Positions 14,381 to 23,102 of a DNA stretch of 64,000 nt are shown piece after piece. The notes below the pieces were generated by a model. It ran no database searches. It was given only the letters and a program-made list of their open reading frames with translations, and had not been told where the DNA came from. Position numbers and translations under genes: made by a program. Source of the stretch: Streptomyces lucensis JCM 4490 (GTDB lineage Bacteria; Actinomycetota; Actinomycetes; Streptomycetales; Streptomycetaceae). How positions within the stretch are numbered: position 1 is the first letter of the stretch; every line of letters begins with the position of its first letter. The DNA is taken from contig NZ_BMUE01000009.1 of NCBI RefSeq assembly GCF_014650035.1, positions 1-64,000 of the forward strand, read 5' to 3'.

Positions 14381-16063
14381 TCACCGCTGGGAAGTGGACG
14401 GGTCCGGTGTGGGGTCGTCCGGTGTGGACGGGGACGGTGGCGTGGAGTCGGTCGGGGTCGGGTCGGGGGAGGGGGAGGAGGGGTCCGGTGCGGGGGGTGA
14501 CTGGCTGGCGGGCGGGGTGGTGGGGGGCGTGCCGGACGGGGTCGGGTCGGGGGCGGGGGCCGACGGGCGGGGTGTGGGGCGGCTCGGTGCGGTGCCGTAG
14601 CCGTCGATGGTGACCACCGAGCCGGCCGGGGAGAGCGCCACCTGTGCGCGCCAGTGACCGGAGGGCTCGCGCAGATGGTCGACGTACACCTTGATCGTCG
14701 CCGTTTCGCCGGGGCGGAGGGTTCCGGCGGACCGGCTGAGGTAGAGCCAGCCCGCCGAGGTGGACGCGGACCAGCGGACCGGGGAGTCACCGGAGGCGGT
14801 GAGGGTGATCGAAGTGGTGTCGCCGTCGCCGGACGCGCTGACCGCGAGCTGTGCGGCGCCCTTCTCACCGGTGCCGTTGACGCTCACGACCTCGACCGAG
14901 ACGTCCGGCCTGCCGTTCTTGCCGGGGCGGATGCCGGGTTTCAGGCGGGCGTTGCCCGCGTTCTCGTAGCCGCCCGCCGTGTCGCCGCCGAGGGCGTCGG
15001 GGCCCTGTGCCTCGCGCGCGGTGGCCGAGCGGCCGTCGTCCTCCCCCGTCGAAGCGCCCCGGTAGGCGGCCCACAGGGCGAGCACGGGCGCCGCGACGAC
15101 CGTGGCGACGACGGTCGTGGTGACGGCACGCGCGCGCAGCCGGTCCCGGCGGGCGGCGCGGTCCTTGGGGTCCATCGGGAAGCCGCGCCGGTCGAAGCGG
15201 GGCACGGCCGCGCCCCGCGCGCGTGGATGGTGCGCGAGCGCCGCGTGGAGGACCGTCCGGGGGGCCTCCAGGACGGGCAGCTCGGCCGGGGTGACCGTGG
15301 CACCGGGCCAGCGGCCGGGGGCGGCGCGCTCGGCGGTGCGGCGGCAGCGCGGGCAGTCGTCGACGTGCCGGACCAGCTCGCGGCGCAGCGTGGTGCTCAG
15401 GACCAGCCGGCTGTCCCCGGTGAGGTGGGCGACGCTCGGGCAGCCCCCGGTCTCCACGACGGCGAGGGCGGCGCGGGTGCGCTCGACCTCGCAGGCGGCC
15501 GTGGCGAGCAGCTCGCGCGCGGTGGCGGGCTCCATGCCGAGGACGGCGGCGACCTCGTGCGGGGCGAGGCGGTGGCGGACGGCGAGTTCGAGGGCCTCGC
15601 GCTGCTCGGGGCTGGTGCCGGCCGCCTCCGGCCAGGCCAGCAGCGCGAGTTCGCGGCGCCGCTGTTCCTGGACCTCCGGGGCGACGGAGGTGTCGGGGGT
15701 CGCCGTCCCGGCCGCCGTACGGCCCGCCGCGTGGGTGGCCTGACGTTTCTGCTTGGCCTCGGCGAGCTTGCGCAGGCACGCCCAGCGGGTCAGCGCGTAC
15801 AGCCAGGCCCTGCGGTCGCCGGTCTCCGGAACGCGGTGCCCGCGCCGCTCCGCCAGGGCGAGGACGTCGCCGAGGGCGGCGGTGGCCGCGTCGTGGTCGC
15901 ACAGCACCGACAGGCAGTAGGTGAACAGACCGTCCACGTAGGGCTCGTAGCTCGCCGGCGGCCGCCGGGCGACGGCGCGCGCGGCGGCACGGTCCCGCGC
16001 CTCGCGGTGCGCCCGGTGGGCGCCGGTGGTGCGGGTCGTCGTCTCCGGACTGCTGCTCATCAC
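14381..16063 (-). CDS. Sigma-factor-like protein fused to anti-sigma zinc motif, TM segment and extracellular domain
   Basis: A 560-residue single polypeptide. Residues 38-108 resemble sigma-70 region 2 and 145-200 resemble region 4 (HRLAPHEVAAVLGMEPATARELL). Residues 233-240 (HVDDCPRC) fit the HX3CX2C zinc signature of ZAS anti-sigma factors. A membrane segment lies at about 312-334. Residues 388-490 form a beta-rich outer domain resembling BACON/Ig-like modules, followed by a 70-residue Pro/Ser/Thr tail suited to wall spanning. GTG at 16061-16063 or the next ATG can start it. It is divergent from radA. Whether it initiates transcription or has become a sensor is unknown. Confidence 0.8.
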   Translation of the reverse strand: MMSSSPETTTRTTGAHRAHREARDRAAARAVARRPPASYEPYVDGLFTYCLSVLCDHDAATAALGDVLALAERRGHRVPETGDRRAWLYALTRWACLRKLAEAKQKRQATHAAGRTAAGTATPDTSVAPEVQEQRRRELALLAWPEAAGTSPEQREALELAVRHRLAPHEVAAVLGMEPATARELLATAACEVERTRAALAVVETGGCPSVAHLTGDSRLVLSTTLRRELVRHVDDCPRCRRTAERAAPGRWPGATVTPAELPVLEAPRTVLHAALAHHPRARGAAVPRFDRRGFPMDPKDRAARRDRLRARAVTTTVVATVVAAPVLALWAAYRGASTGEDDGRSATAREAQGPDALGGDTAGGYENAGNARLKPGIRPGKNGRPDVSVEVVSVNGTGEKGAAQLAVSASGDGDTTSITLTASGDSPVRWSASTSAGWLYLSRSAGTLRPGETATIKVYVDHLREPSGHWRAQVALSPAGSVVTIDGYGTAPSRPTPRPSAPAPDPTPSGTPPTTPPASQSPPAPDPSSPSPDPTPTDSTPPSPSTPDDPTPDPSTSQR

Positions 16064-16281
16064 CCGTGCGACCGTAGGCGGCGGCGGAGTGCCCGTTCCG
16101 GAACCTTGAGCACATTTAATCCGTATGGGTGAAACGATCCGTCATAACGGGTGAAACGATCCCTCGTACGGGCCAGGAACGCTTCGTTCCGAAGCGTGAC
16201 CGGTGGGGGCGGTGGCCGGTTCCGGGCCGGCCGCGCACGGCCCCCGGCCCCGTTGTCAGTGCGCCCGGCTACGGTTTCCGT

Positions 16282-17691
16282 ATGGCTGCCCGTACCAAGA
16301 CCACCAAGGACCGCCCGTCCTACCGCTGCACCGAGTGCGGCTGGCAGACGGCCAAGTGGCTCGGCCGCTGTCCCGAGTGCCAGGCCTGGGGCACGGTCGA
16401 GGAGTACGGCGCGCCCGCCGTGCGTACGACGGCGCCGGGCCGCGTGACCAGCTCCGCGCTGCCCATCGGCCAGGTCGACGGGCGGCAGGCCACCGCCCGC
16501 TCGAGCGGTGTGCCGGAGCTGGACCGGGTGCTCGGCGGCGGCCTCGTGCCGGGCGCCGTGGTGCTGCTCGCCGGCGAGCCCGGCGTCGGCAAGTCCACCC
16601 TCCTGCTGGACGTGGCCGCCAAGTCGGCGAGCTCCGAGCACCGCACCCTCTACGTCACCGGTGAGGAGTCGGCGAGCCAGGTGCGGCTGCGCGCCGACCG
16701 CATCGGCGCCCTCGACGATCACCTCTACCTGGCCGCCGAGACCGACCTGTCCGCGGTGCTCGGTCACTTGGACGAGGTCAAGCCGTCCCTGCTGATCCTC
16801 GACTCGGTGCAGACGGTGGCGTCCCCCGAGATCGAGGGGGCGCCCGGCGGAATGGCCCAGGTCCGGGAGGTCGCGGGCGCCCTCATCCGCGCCTCCAAGG
16901 AGCGCGGCATGTCCACACTGCTGGTGGGCCACGTCACGAAGGACGGCGCCATCGCCGGGCCGCGCCTCCTCGAGCACCTGGTGGACGTGGTCCTGCACTT
17001 CGAGGGCGACCGGCACGCCCGCCTGCGCCTGGTGCGTGGCGTGAAGAACCGCTACGGCGCCACGGACGAGGTCGGCTGCTTCGAGCTGCACGACGAGGGC
17101 ATCACGGGCCTCGCCGACCCCAGCGGCCTCTTCCTCACCCGGCGTGCCGAGCCGGTCCCGGGCACCTGCCTGACCGTCACCCTGGAGGGCCGCCGCCCGC
17201 TGGTGGCCGAGGTGCAGGCGCTGACCGTCGACTCGCAGATCCCCTCCCCGCGCCGGACCACCTCGGGCCTGGAGACCTCCCGGGTGTCGATGATGCTGGC
17301 GGTGCTGGAGCAGCGCGGCCGGATCAGCGCGCTCGGCAAGCGGGACATCTACTCCGCGACGGTCGGCGGGGTGAAGCTGTCGGAGCCGGCCGCCGACCTC
17401 GCCGTCGCCCTCGCGCTCGCCTCCGCCGCCAGTGACACCCCGCTGCCGAAGAACCTGGTGGCCATCGGCGAGGTGGGTCTGGCGGGCGAGGTGAGACGGG
17501 TCACGGGCGTGCAGCGCAGGCTCGCCGAGGCGCACCGGCTGGGCTTCACGCACGCGCTGGTGCCGACCGACCCCGGCAAGGTGCCGGCCGGCATGAAGGT
17601 CCTGGAAGTCGCCGACATGGGGGACGCGCTGCGGGTGCTGCCGCGCTCCCGTCGCCGAGAGGCCCCACGGGAGGCCGAGGACCGCCGGTAG
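16282..17691 (+). CDS. radA: DNA repair protein RadA
   Basis: RecA-like helicase/recombination mediator of 469 residues that promotes branch migration in recombinational repair. Four cysteines (C16, C19, C30, C33) form the N-terminal zinc finger. Walker A is GEPGVGKST (about 98-106), the RadA motif is KNRYG, and the C-terminal Lon-protease-like domain carries AIGEVGLAGEVRRV. The start ATG lies six bases after TACGGT, suggesting a leaderless message; longer upstream frames lack family similarity. disA follows after 80 bases, the same order as in M. tuberculosis. Confidence 0.95.
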   Translation: MAARTKTTKDRPSYRCTECGWQTAKWLGRCPECQAWGTVEEYGAPAVRTTAPGRVTSSALPIGQVDGRQATARSSGVPELDRVLGGGLVPGAVVLLAGEPGVGKSTLLLDVAAKSASSEHRTLYVTGEESASQVRLRADRIGALDDHLYLAAETDLSAVLGHLDEVKPSLLILDSVQTVASPEIEGAPGGMAQVREVAGALIRASKERGMSTLLVGHVTKDGAIAGPRLLEHLVDVVLHFEGDRHARLRLVRGVKNRYGATDEVGCFELHDEGITGLADPSGLFLTRRAEPVPGTCLTVTLEGRRPLVAEVQALTVDSQIPSPRRTTSGLETSRVSMMLAVLEQRGRISALGKRDIYSATVGGVKLSEPAADLAVALALASAASDTPLPKNLVAIGEVGLAGEVRRVTGVQRRLAEAHRLGFTHALVPTDPGKVPAGMKVLEVADMGDALRVLPRSRRREAPREAEDRR

Positions 17692-17710
17692 ACTTTGCCC
17701 TGGTCTCGCC

Positions 17711-17735
17711 CGTCCGTGCGAACAGAGCACGGACG
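17711..17735 (+). other. Hairpin between radA and disA
   Basis: CGTCCGTGC and GCACGGACG form a perfect 9-base stem around GAACAGA. A TAGACT hexamer at about 17690-17696 precedes it, so the hairpin would sit in the 5' untranslated part of a disA transcript. It could instead end radA messages. Confidence 0.45.
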
Positions 17736-17771
17736 CGGGAGCGCCACAGAACCTGCGACCGGAGGAGTGCA

Positions 17772-18896
17772 GTGGCAGCCAACGACCGGGCAGCAGCTCC
17801 CGGAAAGTCCGGTGGGAGCGCCGGCTCCGATCGCCTGATGCGCGCCTCGCTGAGCGCCGTGGCTCCCGGCACGCCCCTGCGTGACGGCCTGGAGCGGGTC
17901 CTGCGCGGCAACACCGGCGGGCTCATCGTCCTCGGCTCGGACAAGACGGTCGAGGCGATGTGCACGGGCGGCTTCGTCCTGGACGTCGAGTTCGCCGCGA
18001 CGCGGCTGCGGGAGCTGTGCAAGCTGGACGGCGGCATCGTGCTGTCCTCGGACCTGTCGAAGATCCTGCGCGCGGGCGTCCAGCTGGTCCCGGACCCGAC
18101 CATCCCCACCGAGGAGACCGGTACCCGGCACCGGACCGCCGACCGGGTCTCCAAGCAGGTCGGCTTCCCGGTGGTCTCGGTCTCCCAGTCGATGCGCCTG
18201 ATCGCCCTGTACGTGGACGGCCAGCGCCGCGTCCTGGAGGACTCGGCGGCGATCCTCTCCCGTGCGAACCAGGCGCTGGCCACCCTGGAGCGGTACAAGC
18301 TCCGCCTCGACGAGGTCGCGGGCACGCTGTCGGCGCTGGAGATCGAGGACCTGGTCACGGTCCGGGACGTGTCGGCGGTCGCCCAGCGACTGGAGATGGT
18401 CCGGCGCATCGCCACCGAGATCGCCGAGTACGTGGTCGAACTGGGCACGGACGGCCGGCTGCTCGCCCTCCAGCTGGAGGAGCTGATCGCCGGTGTCGAG
18501 CCCGACCGCGAGCTGGTCGTCCGGGACTACGTCCCCGAGCCGACGGCCAAGCGCTCGCGCACGGTCGACGAGGCGCTGTCCGAGCTGGACGCCCTGAGCC
18601 ACGCGGAGCTGCTGGAACTGGGCACGGTGGCGCGTGCGCTGGGCTACACCGGTTCCCCCGAGACCCTGGACTCGGCGGTGTCCCCGCGGGGCTTCCGGCT
18701 GCTGGCGAAGGTGCCGCGGCTGCCGGGCGCGATCATCGACCGCCTGGTGGAGCACTTCGGCGGCCTGCAGAAGCTGCTAGCCGCGAGCGTGGACGACCTG
18801 CAGACGGTGGACGGGGTCGGCGAGGCCCGGGCGAGGAGCGTGCGCGAGGGCCTGTCGCGGCTGGCGGAGTCCTCGATCCTCGAGCGGTACGTCTGA
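17772..18896 (+). CDS. disA: Diadenylate cyclase DisA (c-di-AMP synthase)
   Basis: Condenses two ATP into cyclic di-AMP, a second messenger linked in Streptomyces to osmotic and ion balance, and scans DNA for branched structures. The N-terminal cyclase domain carries D86-G-G (the family motif is usually DGA) and GTRHRTADR with RHR at 119-121. A helical linker follows, then C-terminal helix-hairpin-helix DNA-binding motifs (LPRLPGAIIDRLVEHFGG, VDGVGEARARSV). The 374-residue length is normal. The GTG start has a strong GGAGGAG site. It lies downstream of radA, whose product is a known partner of DisA in other bacteria. Confidence 0.95.
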   Translation: MAANDRAAAPGKSGGSAGSDRLMRASLSAVAPGTPLRDGLERVLRGNTGGLIVLGSDKTVEAMCTGGFVLDVEFAATRLRELCKLDGGIVLSSDLSKILRAGVQLVPDPTIPTEETGTRHRTADRVSKQVGFPVVSVSQSMRLIALYVDGQRRVLEDSAAILSRANQALATLERYKLRLDEVAGTLSALEIEDLVTVRDVSAVAQRLEMVRRIATEIAEYVVELGTDGRLLALQLEELIAGVEPDRELVVRDYVPEPTAKRSRTVDEALSELDALSHAELLELGTVARALGYTGSPETLDSAVSPRGFRLLAKVPRLPGAIIDRLVEHFGGLQKLLAASVDDLQTVDGVGEARARSVREGLSRLAESSILERYV

Positions 18897-18907
18897 CACC
18901 GCGCCGG

Positions 18908-18948
18908 CCGCGGGCCGTCCGGCCCGGATGACCGTGGGACGGCCGCGG
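18908..18948. terminator. Terminator between disA and the convergent hypothetical gene
   Basis: CCGCGGGCCGTCC (18908-18920) and GGACGGCCGCGG (18937-18948) pair with one bulged G, in the gap between convergent stops. Confidence 0.6.
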
Positions 18949-18999
18949 GTCCGTCATGGCCCGTCGCGCGGCGCACCGCGCCCCGTGGGAGGGCGGAAC

Positions 19000-19827
19000 T
19001 CAGTCCGCCGCCAGCACGAACGACGCGCGGAGCTTGCCGAAGCCGGGGGCCTTCGCCTCCAGCAGGTACGTGCCCGTCTTCGCCGCCCCCTTGGAGGGCG
19101 TGGCGCACTGGGCGGCACTCGGCTTGCGGTCCCACGTCACCGTGTACGTGATGCTCTTGCCCGCGCCCACCCCGAACACCAGGCTGCCCGCCCCCTTGGG
19201 GCAGTCGGACGACGACCAGTACGCGTCGTCGCCGTCCGCCGGGGTGACCGTCAACACCGCGTTCTTGGGCCCCAGATCGACCTTGCAGGCAGTGGACGAC
19301 GTGTTCTTCGCGGTGAGTTCGAACGTCGGCGTCTGGTCCGGCGAGTAGGAGTTGTGCCTGCTGCGCAGGCTCAGCGTCACCGCGCCCGGCGTGCACTCGG
19401 GCAGGCCGGAGGACGCGGGGACCGTGTCGCCGATGCCGACGTCGCCGCTGCCGACGACGCCGCCACCACCGGAGTCCGGACCGGAGCCGTCGCCCGAACC
19501 ACCGGACCCGGTGGAGCCGCCGTCCGAGCCCTTGCCGTCGCCGCCGGCCGCGGAACCGCTTCCGCCGGTGTCCTGGCCGCCCGACTCGTCGCGCCCGCCG
19601 GGGTGCTGGCTGATCGCCGACCCGGACGGGGTCGGCCCCGGCGTGATGGTGTGCGTGGGGTTCTTGCCGTTGGACCCGTCGGCGTTCTGTCTGCCGCCCC
19701 CGCCGCCGGCGGTGACGATCCACGTGACCACCAGCGCCAACAGGGCGAGCACGGACAGCAGTACGGCCCTCCGACGCCAGTAGATGGAGGAGGGAAGCGG
19801 CCCGACCGGATTGCGCAGAGATCCCAC
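19000..19827 (-). CDS. Membrane-anchored protein with Gly/Ser-rich linker
   Basis: A 275-residue protein from the GTG chosen here. One membrane segment lies near the N-terminus (AVLLSVLALLALVVTWIV), then a roughly 100-residue Gly/Ser/Asp-rich linker, then an outer beta-sandwich-like domain (CTPGAVTLSLRSRHNSYS ... ASFVLAAD) with paired cysteines. The C-terminal domain recalls DUF4232-type proteins, but this is not certain. TACAGT lies seven bases before the GTG at 19825-19827, so a leaderless message is likely; an ATG at 19887 would lie upstream of that promoter. Function is unknown. Confidence 0.75.
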   Translation of the reverse strand: MGSLRNPVGPLPSSIYWRRRAVLLSVLALLALVVTWIVTAGGGGGRQNADGSNGKNPTHTITPGPTPSGSAISQHPGGRDESGGQDTGGSGSAAGGDGKGSDGGSTGSGGSGDGSGPDSGGGGVVGSGDVGIGDTVPASSGLPECTPGAVTLSLRSRHNSYSPDQTPTFELTAKNTSSTACKVDLGPKNAVLTVTPADGDDAYWSSSDCPKGAGSLVFGVGAGKSITYTVTWDRKPSAAQCATPSKGAAKTGTYLLEAKAPGFGKLRASFVLAAD

Positions 19828-20007
19828 GGCGCAAACTGTACGAGAGATCGTGACGCTTGCTCGCGTCACCCGCCGCGCGAACGACAACTTTTCCGGATCA
19901 TCATTCCGGTAACTGCCGTGAGCGGCACGCCTCTTCGCCGGTCGCCACGCTAGGTGACCTCGCCGTCACGCACGAGGCCCCCCGACCCGTGGCAGGATCG
20001 GAACGCC

Positions 20008-20883
20008 ATGACTGAGAAGCTCCACGCCCCCGTGATCGCCTGGTTCGACGCCCACGCCCGCGACCTCCCCTGGCGCCGCCCGGAGGCGGGCCCGTGGGGT
20101 GTGATGGTCAGCGAGTTCATGCTCCAGCAGACCCCGGTCAGCCGGGTGCTGCCCGTCTACGAGCAGTGGCTCGCCCGCTGGCCGCGCCCCGCCGACCTCG
20201 CGAAGGAGGCTCCGGGCGAGGCGGTGCGCGCCTGGGGCCGGCTCGGCTACCCGCGCCGGGCCCTGCGGCTGCACGGCGCCGCGGCCGCCATAACGGAACG
20301 GCACGGCGGGGACGTGCCGACGGACCACGCCCAGCTCCTCGCGCTGCCCGGGATCGGCGAGTACACGGCCGCCGCCGTGGCCTCGTTCGCGTACGGGCAG
20401 CGGCACCCGGTGCTGGACACCAATGTGCGCCGGGTCCTCGCCCGGGCGGTGACCGGGGTGCAGTACCCGCCGAACGCGACCACGGCCGCCGAGCGGCGCC
20501 TGGCCCGCGAGCTGCTGCCGGAGGAGGAGCGCACCGCCGCCCGCTGGGCCGCCGCCTCCATGGAGCTGGGCGCGCTGGTGTGCACGGCGAAGAACGAGGA
20601 CTGCGCGCGGTGCCCGATCGCCGCGCAGTGCGCCTGGCGGCTCGCGGGCAAGCCGGAGCACGCGGGTCCGCCGCGCCGCGGGCAGACGTACGCCGGGACC
20701 GACCGGCAGGTGCGCGGCAAGCTGCTCGCCGTGCTGCGGGAGGCGCACGCGCCGGTCCCGCAGACGGTGCTGGACCGGGTGTGGCACGAGCCGGTGCAGC
20801 GCGCCCGCGCGCTCGACGGGCTCGTCACCGACGGCCTGGTGGAGCCGCTGGCGGGCGGTCTGTACCGGCTGCCGCTGGGCTGA
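20008..20883 (+). CDS. mutY: A/G-specific adenine glycosylase
   Basis: Base-excision repair enzyme that removes adenine mispaired with 8-oxoguanine. The 291-residue protein has the catalytic Glu in SEFMLQQTPV, the helix-hairpin-helix LPGIGEYTAAAVASF, the catalytic Asp in LDTNVRRV, and the Fe-S ligand set CX6CX2CX5C (CTAKNEDCARCPIAAQC). The C-terminal region is short, so part of the usual 8-oxoG-recognition domain seems reduced. A longer frame from 19954 lacks family similarity. Confidence 0.93.
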   Translation: MTEKLHAPVIAWFDAHARDLPWRRPEAGPWGVMVSEFMLQQTPVSRVLPVYEQWLARWPRPADLAKEAPGEAVRAWGRLGYPRRALRLHGAAAAITERHGGDVPTDHAQLLALPGIGEYTAAAVASFAYGQRHPVLDTNVRRVLARAVTGVQYPPNATTAAERRLARELLPEEERTAARWAAASMELGALVCTAKNEDCARCPIAAQCAWRLAGKPEHAGPPRRGQTYAGTDRQVRGKLLAVLREAHAPVPQTVLDRVWHEPVQRARALDGLVTDGLVEPLAGGLYRLPLG

Positions 20884-20948
20884 CGTACAGCCAAGTCACA
20901 GTCACCGGAGGTCCGTTGCAGGCCCTACGGCTCGGCAATCCGCCACGA

Positions 20949-20974
20949 AAAGGGACATAGAGGCAAGTCCCTTT
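20949..20974 (+). terminator. Terminator after mutY
   Basis: AAAGGGAC and GTCCCTTT form a perfect 8-base stem with a 10-base loop, 65 bases after the mutY stop and upstream of the sigE promoter region. Confidence 0.6.
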
Positions 20975-21153
20975 ACCCCGTTCCTACTTCCGTTACACAA
21001 CCGACGGACAGCCGATTGATGGCCGCAGGCTGGTCCGCACAGCCCCGTGACAACCGCTCCGTAGTTTCTTCCCCGTGCCCGGCAGACCACGGGGCAAGGG
21101 ACAGCAGGACTCCGGGAGTGCACCGGGGCAACGGGGAGCGGAGGCGGTTGATC

Positions 21154-21693
21154 ATGACGCAGGGTGAGGTGCTCGGGTTCGAGGAGTACGTGCGCACCCG
21201 GCAGGACGCGCTGCTGCGCAGCGCCCGCCGGCTGGTCCCGGACCCCGTCGACGCCCAGGACCTGCTGCAGACCGCGCTCGTGCGGACGTACGGCCGCTGG
21301 GAGGGCATCGCCGACAAGCGGCTCGCCGACGCCTACCTGCGCCGCGTCATGATCAACACCCGTACCGAGTGGTGGCGGGCGCGCAAGCTGGAGGAGGTTC
21401 CGACCGAGCAGCTGCCGGACGCCTGTGTGGAGGACTCCACCGAGCAGCACGCCGACCGGGCCCTGCTGATGGACATCATGAAAGTCCTCGCTCCGAAGCA
21501 GCGCAGTGTCGTGGTGCTGCGACACTGGGAGCAGATGTCCACAGAGGAGACGGCCGCCGCCCTCGGCATGTCGGCCGGTACGGTCAAGAGCACGCTGCAC
21601 CGGGCGCTCGCCCGGCTCCGTGAGGAGCTGGAGGTCCGCGATCTGGACGCACGCGCGCTGGAGCGTGAGGAGCGGGAGCGTTGCGCGGCCTGA
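21154..21693 (+). CDS. sigE: ECF sigma factor SigE, envelope stress
   Basis: A 179-residue extracytoplasmic-function sigma factor. Region 2 spans about 10-80 (DALLRSARRLVPDPVDAQDLLQ, MINTRTEWWRARK) and region 4 about 110-165 (QRSVVVLRHWEQMSTEETAA, MSAGTVKSTLHRAL). The sequence is nearly identical to S. coelicolor SigE as I remember it. There SigE directs genes answering cell-wall damage, and its own promoter is driven by CseB rather than by an anti-sigma factor. A GGAGCGGAGG ribosome site precedes the ATG. The upstream 180 bases are the control region; a TAGTTT near 21056-21063 is a possible -10 box. It overlaps cseA by 13 bases. Confidence 0.96.
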   Translation: MTQGEVLGFEEYVRTRQDALLRSARRLVPDPVDAQDLLQTALVRTYGRWEGIADKRLADAYLRRVMINTRTEWWRARKLEEVPTEQLPDACVEDSTEQHADRALLMDIMKVLAPKQRSVVVLRHWEQMSTEETAAALGMSAGTVKSTLHRALARLREELEVRDLDARALEREERERCAA

Positions 21694-22331
21694 CAGAGGC
21701 CGGGTCCGAGGGGATCCGAGGGAGCACGCAGGCGGTGATCGCGGTGGGGGTCGCGTTCGCCGCCATCGCCCTTTTCGTCGCCGCGTGCGGCACGGGCGGG
21801 ACGGGGGCCCGGGACGAGGGCCCGGCCCACGCGTCTGCGGGGGCGGGCGCCATCGCCTCGCCCAGCCCGAGCCCGACGACCGGCAATCGGCAGGTCGACG
21901 CGGTCTCGCTGATCAAGAAGGACCCGACGGTCTCCTCGACCGTGAAGCGGGAGCTGAAGCCGTGCAGCGGCGACGACTACCCGATCGAGGTCACCTACGG
22001 CGATCTGACCGGCGGATCCGTCAGCGACGTCCTGATCAACGTGTCGGCCTGCAGTGACTGGGTGGGCGTCGGCACGTACGTGTACCGGGACGTCGGGGGC
22101 ACGTACGAGAACGTGTTCAAGGCGGAGGACTCTCCGGTCTTCTCGGAGATCGACGGTACCGACCTGACGGTGACCAAGCAGGTGTACGACACGGACGATC
22201 AGGTGTTCAACCCGTCCCGGGAGACTGTGATCACGTACAGGTGGAAGGCGGGCCGGTTCACCGAGTGGAACAGGCACGACACGTACTACAGCAGAAGCGG
22301 CGGCGACGCGACGCCCGTGCCGGACGGCTGA
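21681..22331 (+). CDS. cseA: CseA lipoprotein, modulator of the SigE response
   Basis: A predicted lipoprotein of 216 residues from the TTG inside the end of sigE, or 198 from the GTG at 21735. The signal segment is IAVGVAFAAIALFV followed by the lipobox Ala-Ala-Cys (LFVAAC), so the mature protein is lipid-anchored outside the membrane. In S. coelicolor CseA lowers sigE expression, probably by acting on CseC. The overlap with sigE suggests translational coupling; a GGAG at 21721-21724 would suit the later GTG. Confidence 0.9.
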   Translation: MRGLTEAGSEGIRGSTQAVIAVGVAFAAIALFVAACGTGGTGARDEGPAHASAGAGAIASPSPSPTTGNRQVDAVSLIKKDPTVSSTVKRELKPCSGDDYPIEVTYGDLTGGSVSDVLINVSACSDWVGVGTYVYRDVGGTYENVFKAEDSPVFSEIDGTDLTVTKQVYDTDDQVFNPSRETVITYRWKAGRFTEWNRHDTYYSRSGGDATPVPDG

Positions 22332-22384
22332 CCCCTCCCCTCCCCCCACCGCACACCTACACAACGAGGACTGAGAGCACCGGG

Positions 22385-23089
22385 ATGGCAGACCAGACCC
22401 ATGTCCTGTTCGTCGAGGACGACGACGTCATCCGCGAGGCCACCCAGCTCGCGCTGGAGCGGGACGGCTTCGCGGTCACGGCCATGCCCGACGGGCTGTC
22501 GGGCCTGGAGGCGTTCCGGGCGGACCGTCCCGACATCGCCCTGCTGGACGTCATGGTCCCCGGTCTGGACGGGGTCAGCCTGTGCCGCCGCATCCGGGAC
22601 GAGTCGACGGTGCCGGTGATCATGCTGTCGGCCCGTGCCGACTCCATCGACGTCGTCCTCGGCCTGGAGGCGGGCGCCGACGACTACGTGACCAAGCCGT
22701 TCGACGGCGCCGTGCTGGTCGCGCGGATCCGGGCGGTGCTGCGGCGCTTCGGACACGCGGGCGGCAGCGCGCAGGCCGAGGCCGCCGCGGACGCGGTGAC
22801 CGGCGGGGTGCTGGCCTTCGGGGACCTGGAGATCGACACCGAGGGCATGGAGGTGCGCCGGGCCGGGCAGCCGGTCGCGCTCACCCCGACCGAGATGCGG
22901 CTGCTGCTGGAGTTCTCCTCCGCGCCGGGCACCGTGCTCTCCCGTGACAAGCTGCTGGAACGGGTGTGGGACTACGGCTGGGGCGGGGACACCCGGGTCG
23001 TCGACGTGCACGTGCAGCGGCTGCGGCAGAAGATCGGCCAGGACCGGATCGAGACGGTCCGCGGCTTCGGTTACAAGCTCAAGGCCTGA
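22385..23089 (+). CDS. cseB: Response regulator CseB
   Basis: OmpR/PhoB-type regulator of 234 residues. The receiver domain (about 1-120) has the acidic pocket EDDD near residues 11-14, the phosphorylated Asp55 in LLDVMVPG, and the conserved Lys in TKPFD. A winged-helix domain (about 145-232) ends with the typical RGFGYKL. It is phosphorylated by CseC and activates the sigE promoter. A GGACTGAGAG site precedes the ATG. Confidence 0.96.
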   Translation: MADQTHVLFVEDDDVIREATQLALERDGFAVTAMPDGLSGLEAFRADRPDIALLDVMVPGLDGVSLCRRIRDESTVPVIMLSARADSIDVVLGLEAGADDYVTKPFDGAVLVARIRAVLRRFGHAGGSAQAEAAADAVTGGVLAFGDLEIDTEGMEVRRAGQPVALTPTEMRLLLEFSSAPGTVLSRDKLLERVWDYGWGGDTRVVDVHVQRLRQKIGQDRIETVRGFGYKLKA

Positions 23090-23102
23090 ACGGGGCGACG
23101 GC

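Noticed and set aside
13383..14868. Reverse-strand frames through the repeat block at 14061-14275
   Set aside because: Unit lengths of 52-56 bases shift frame between copies and the encoded peptides are low-complexity; treated as non-coding repeats.
20975..21153. Sigma-E-dependent promoter in front of sigE
   Set aside because: No GAAC-N16-CGTC was found; in S. coelicolor sigE is driven through CseB, not by SigE itself.
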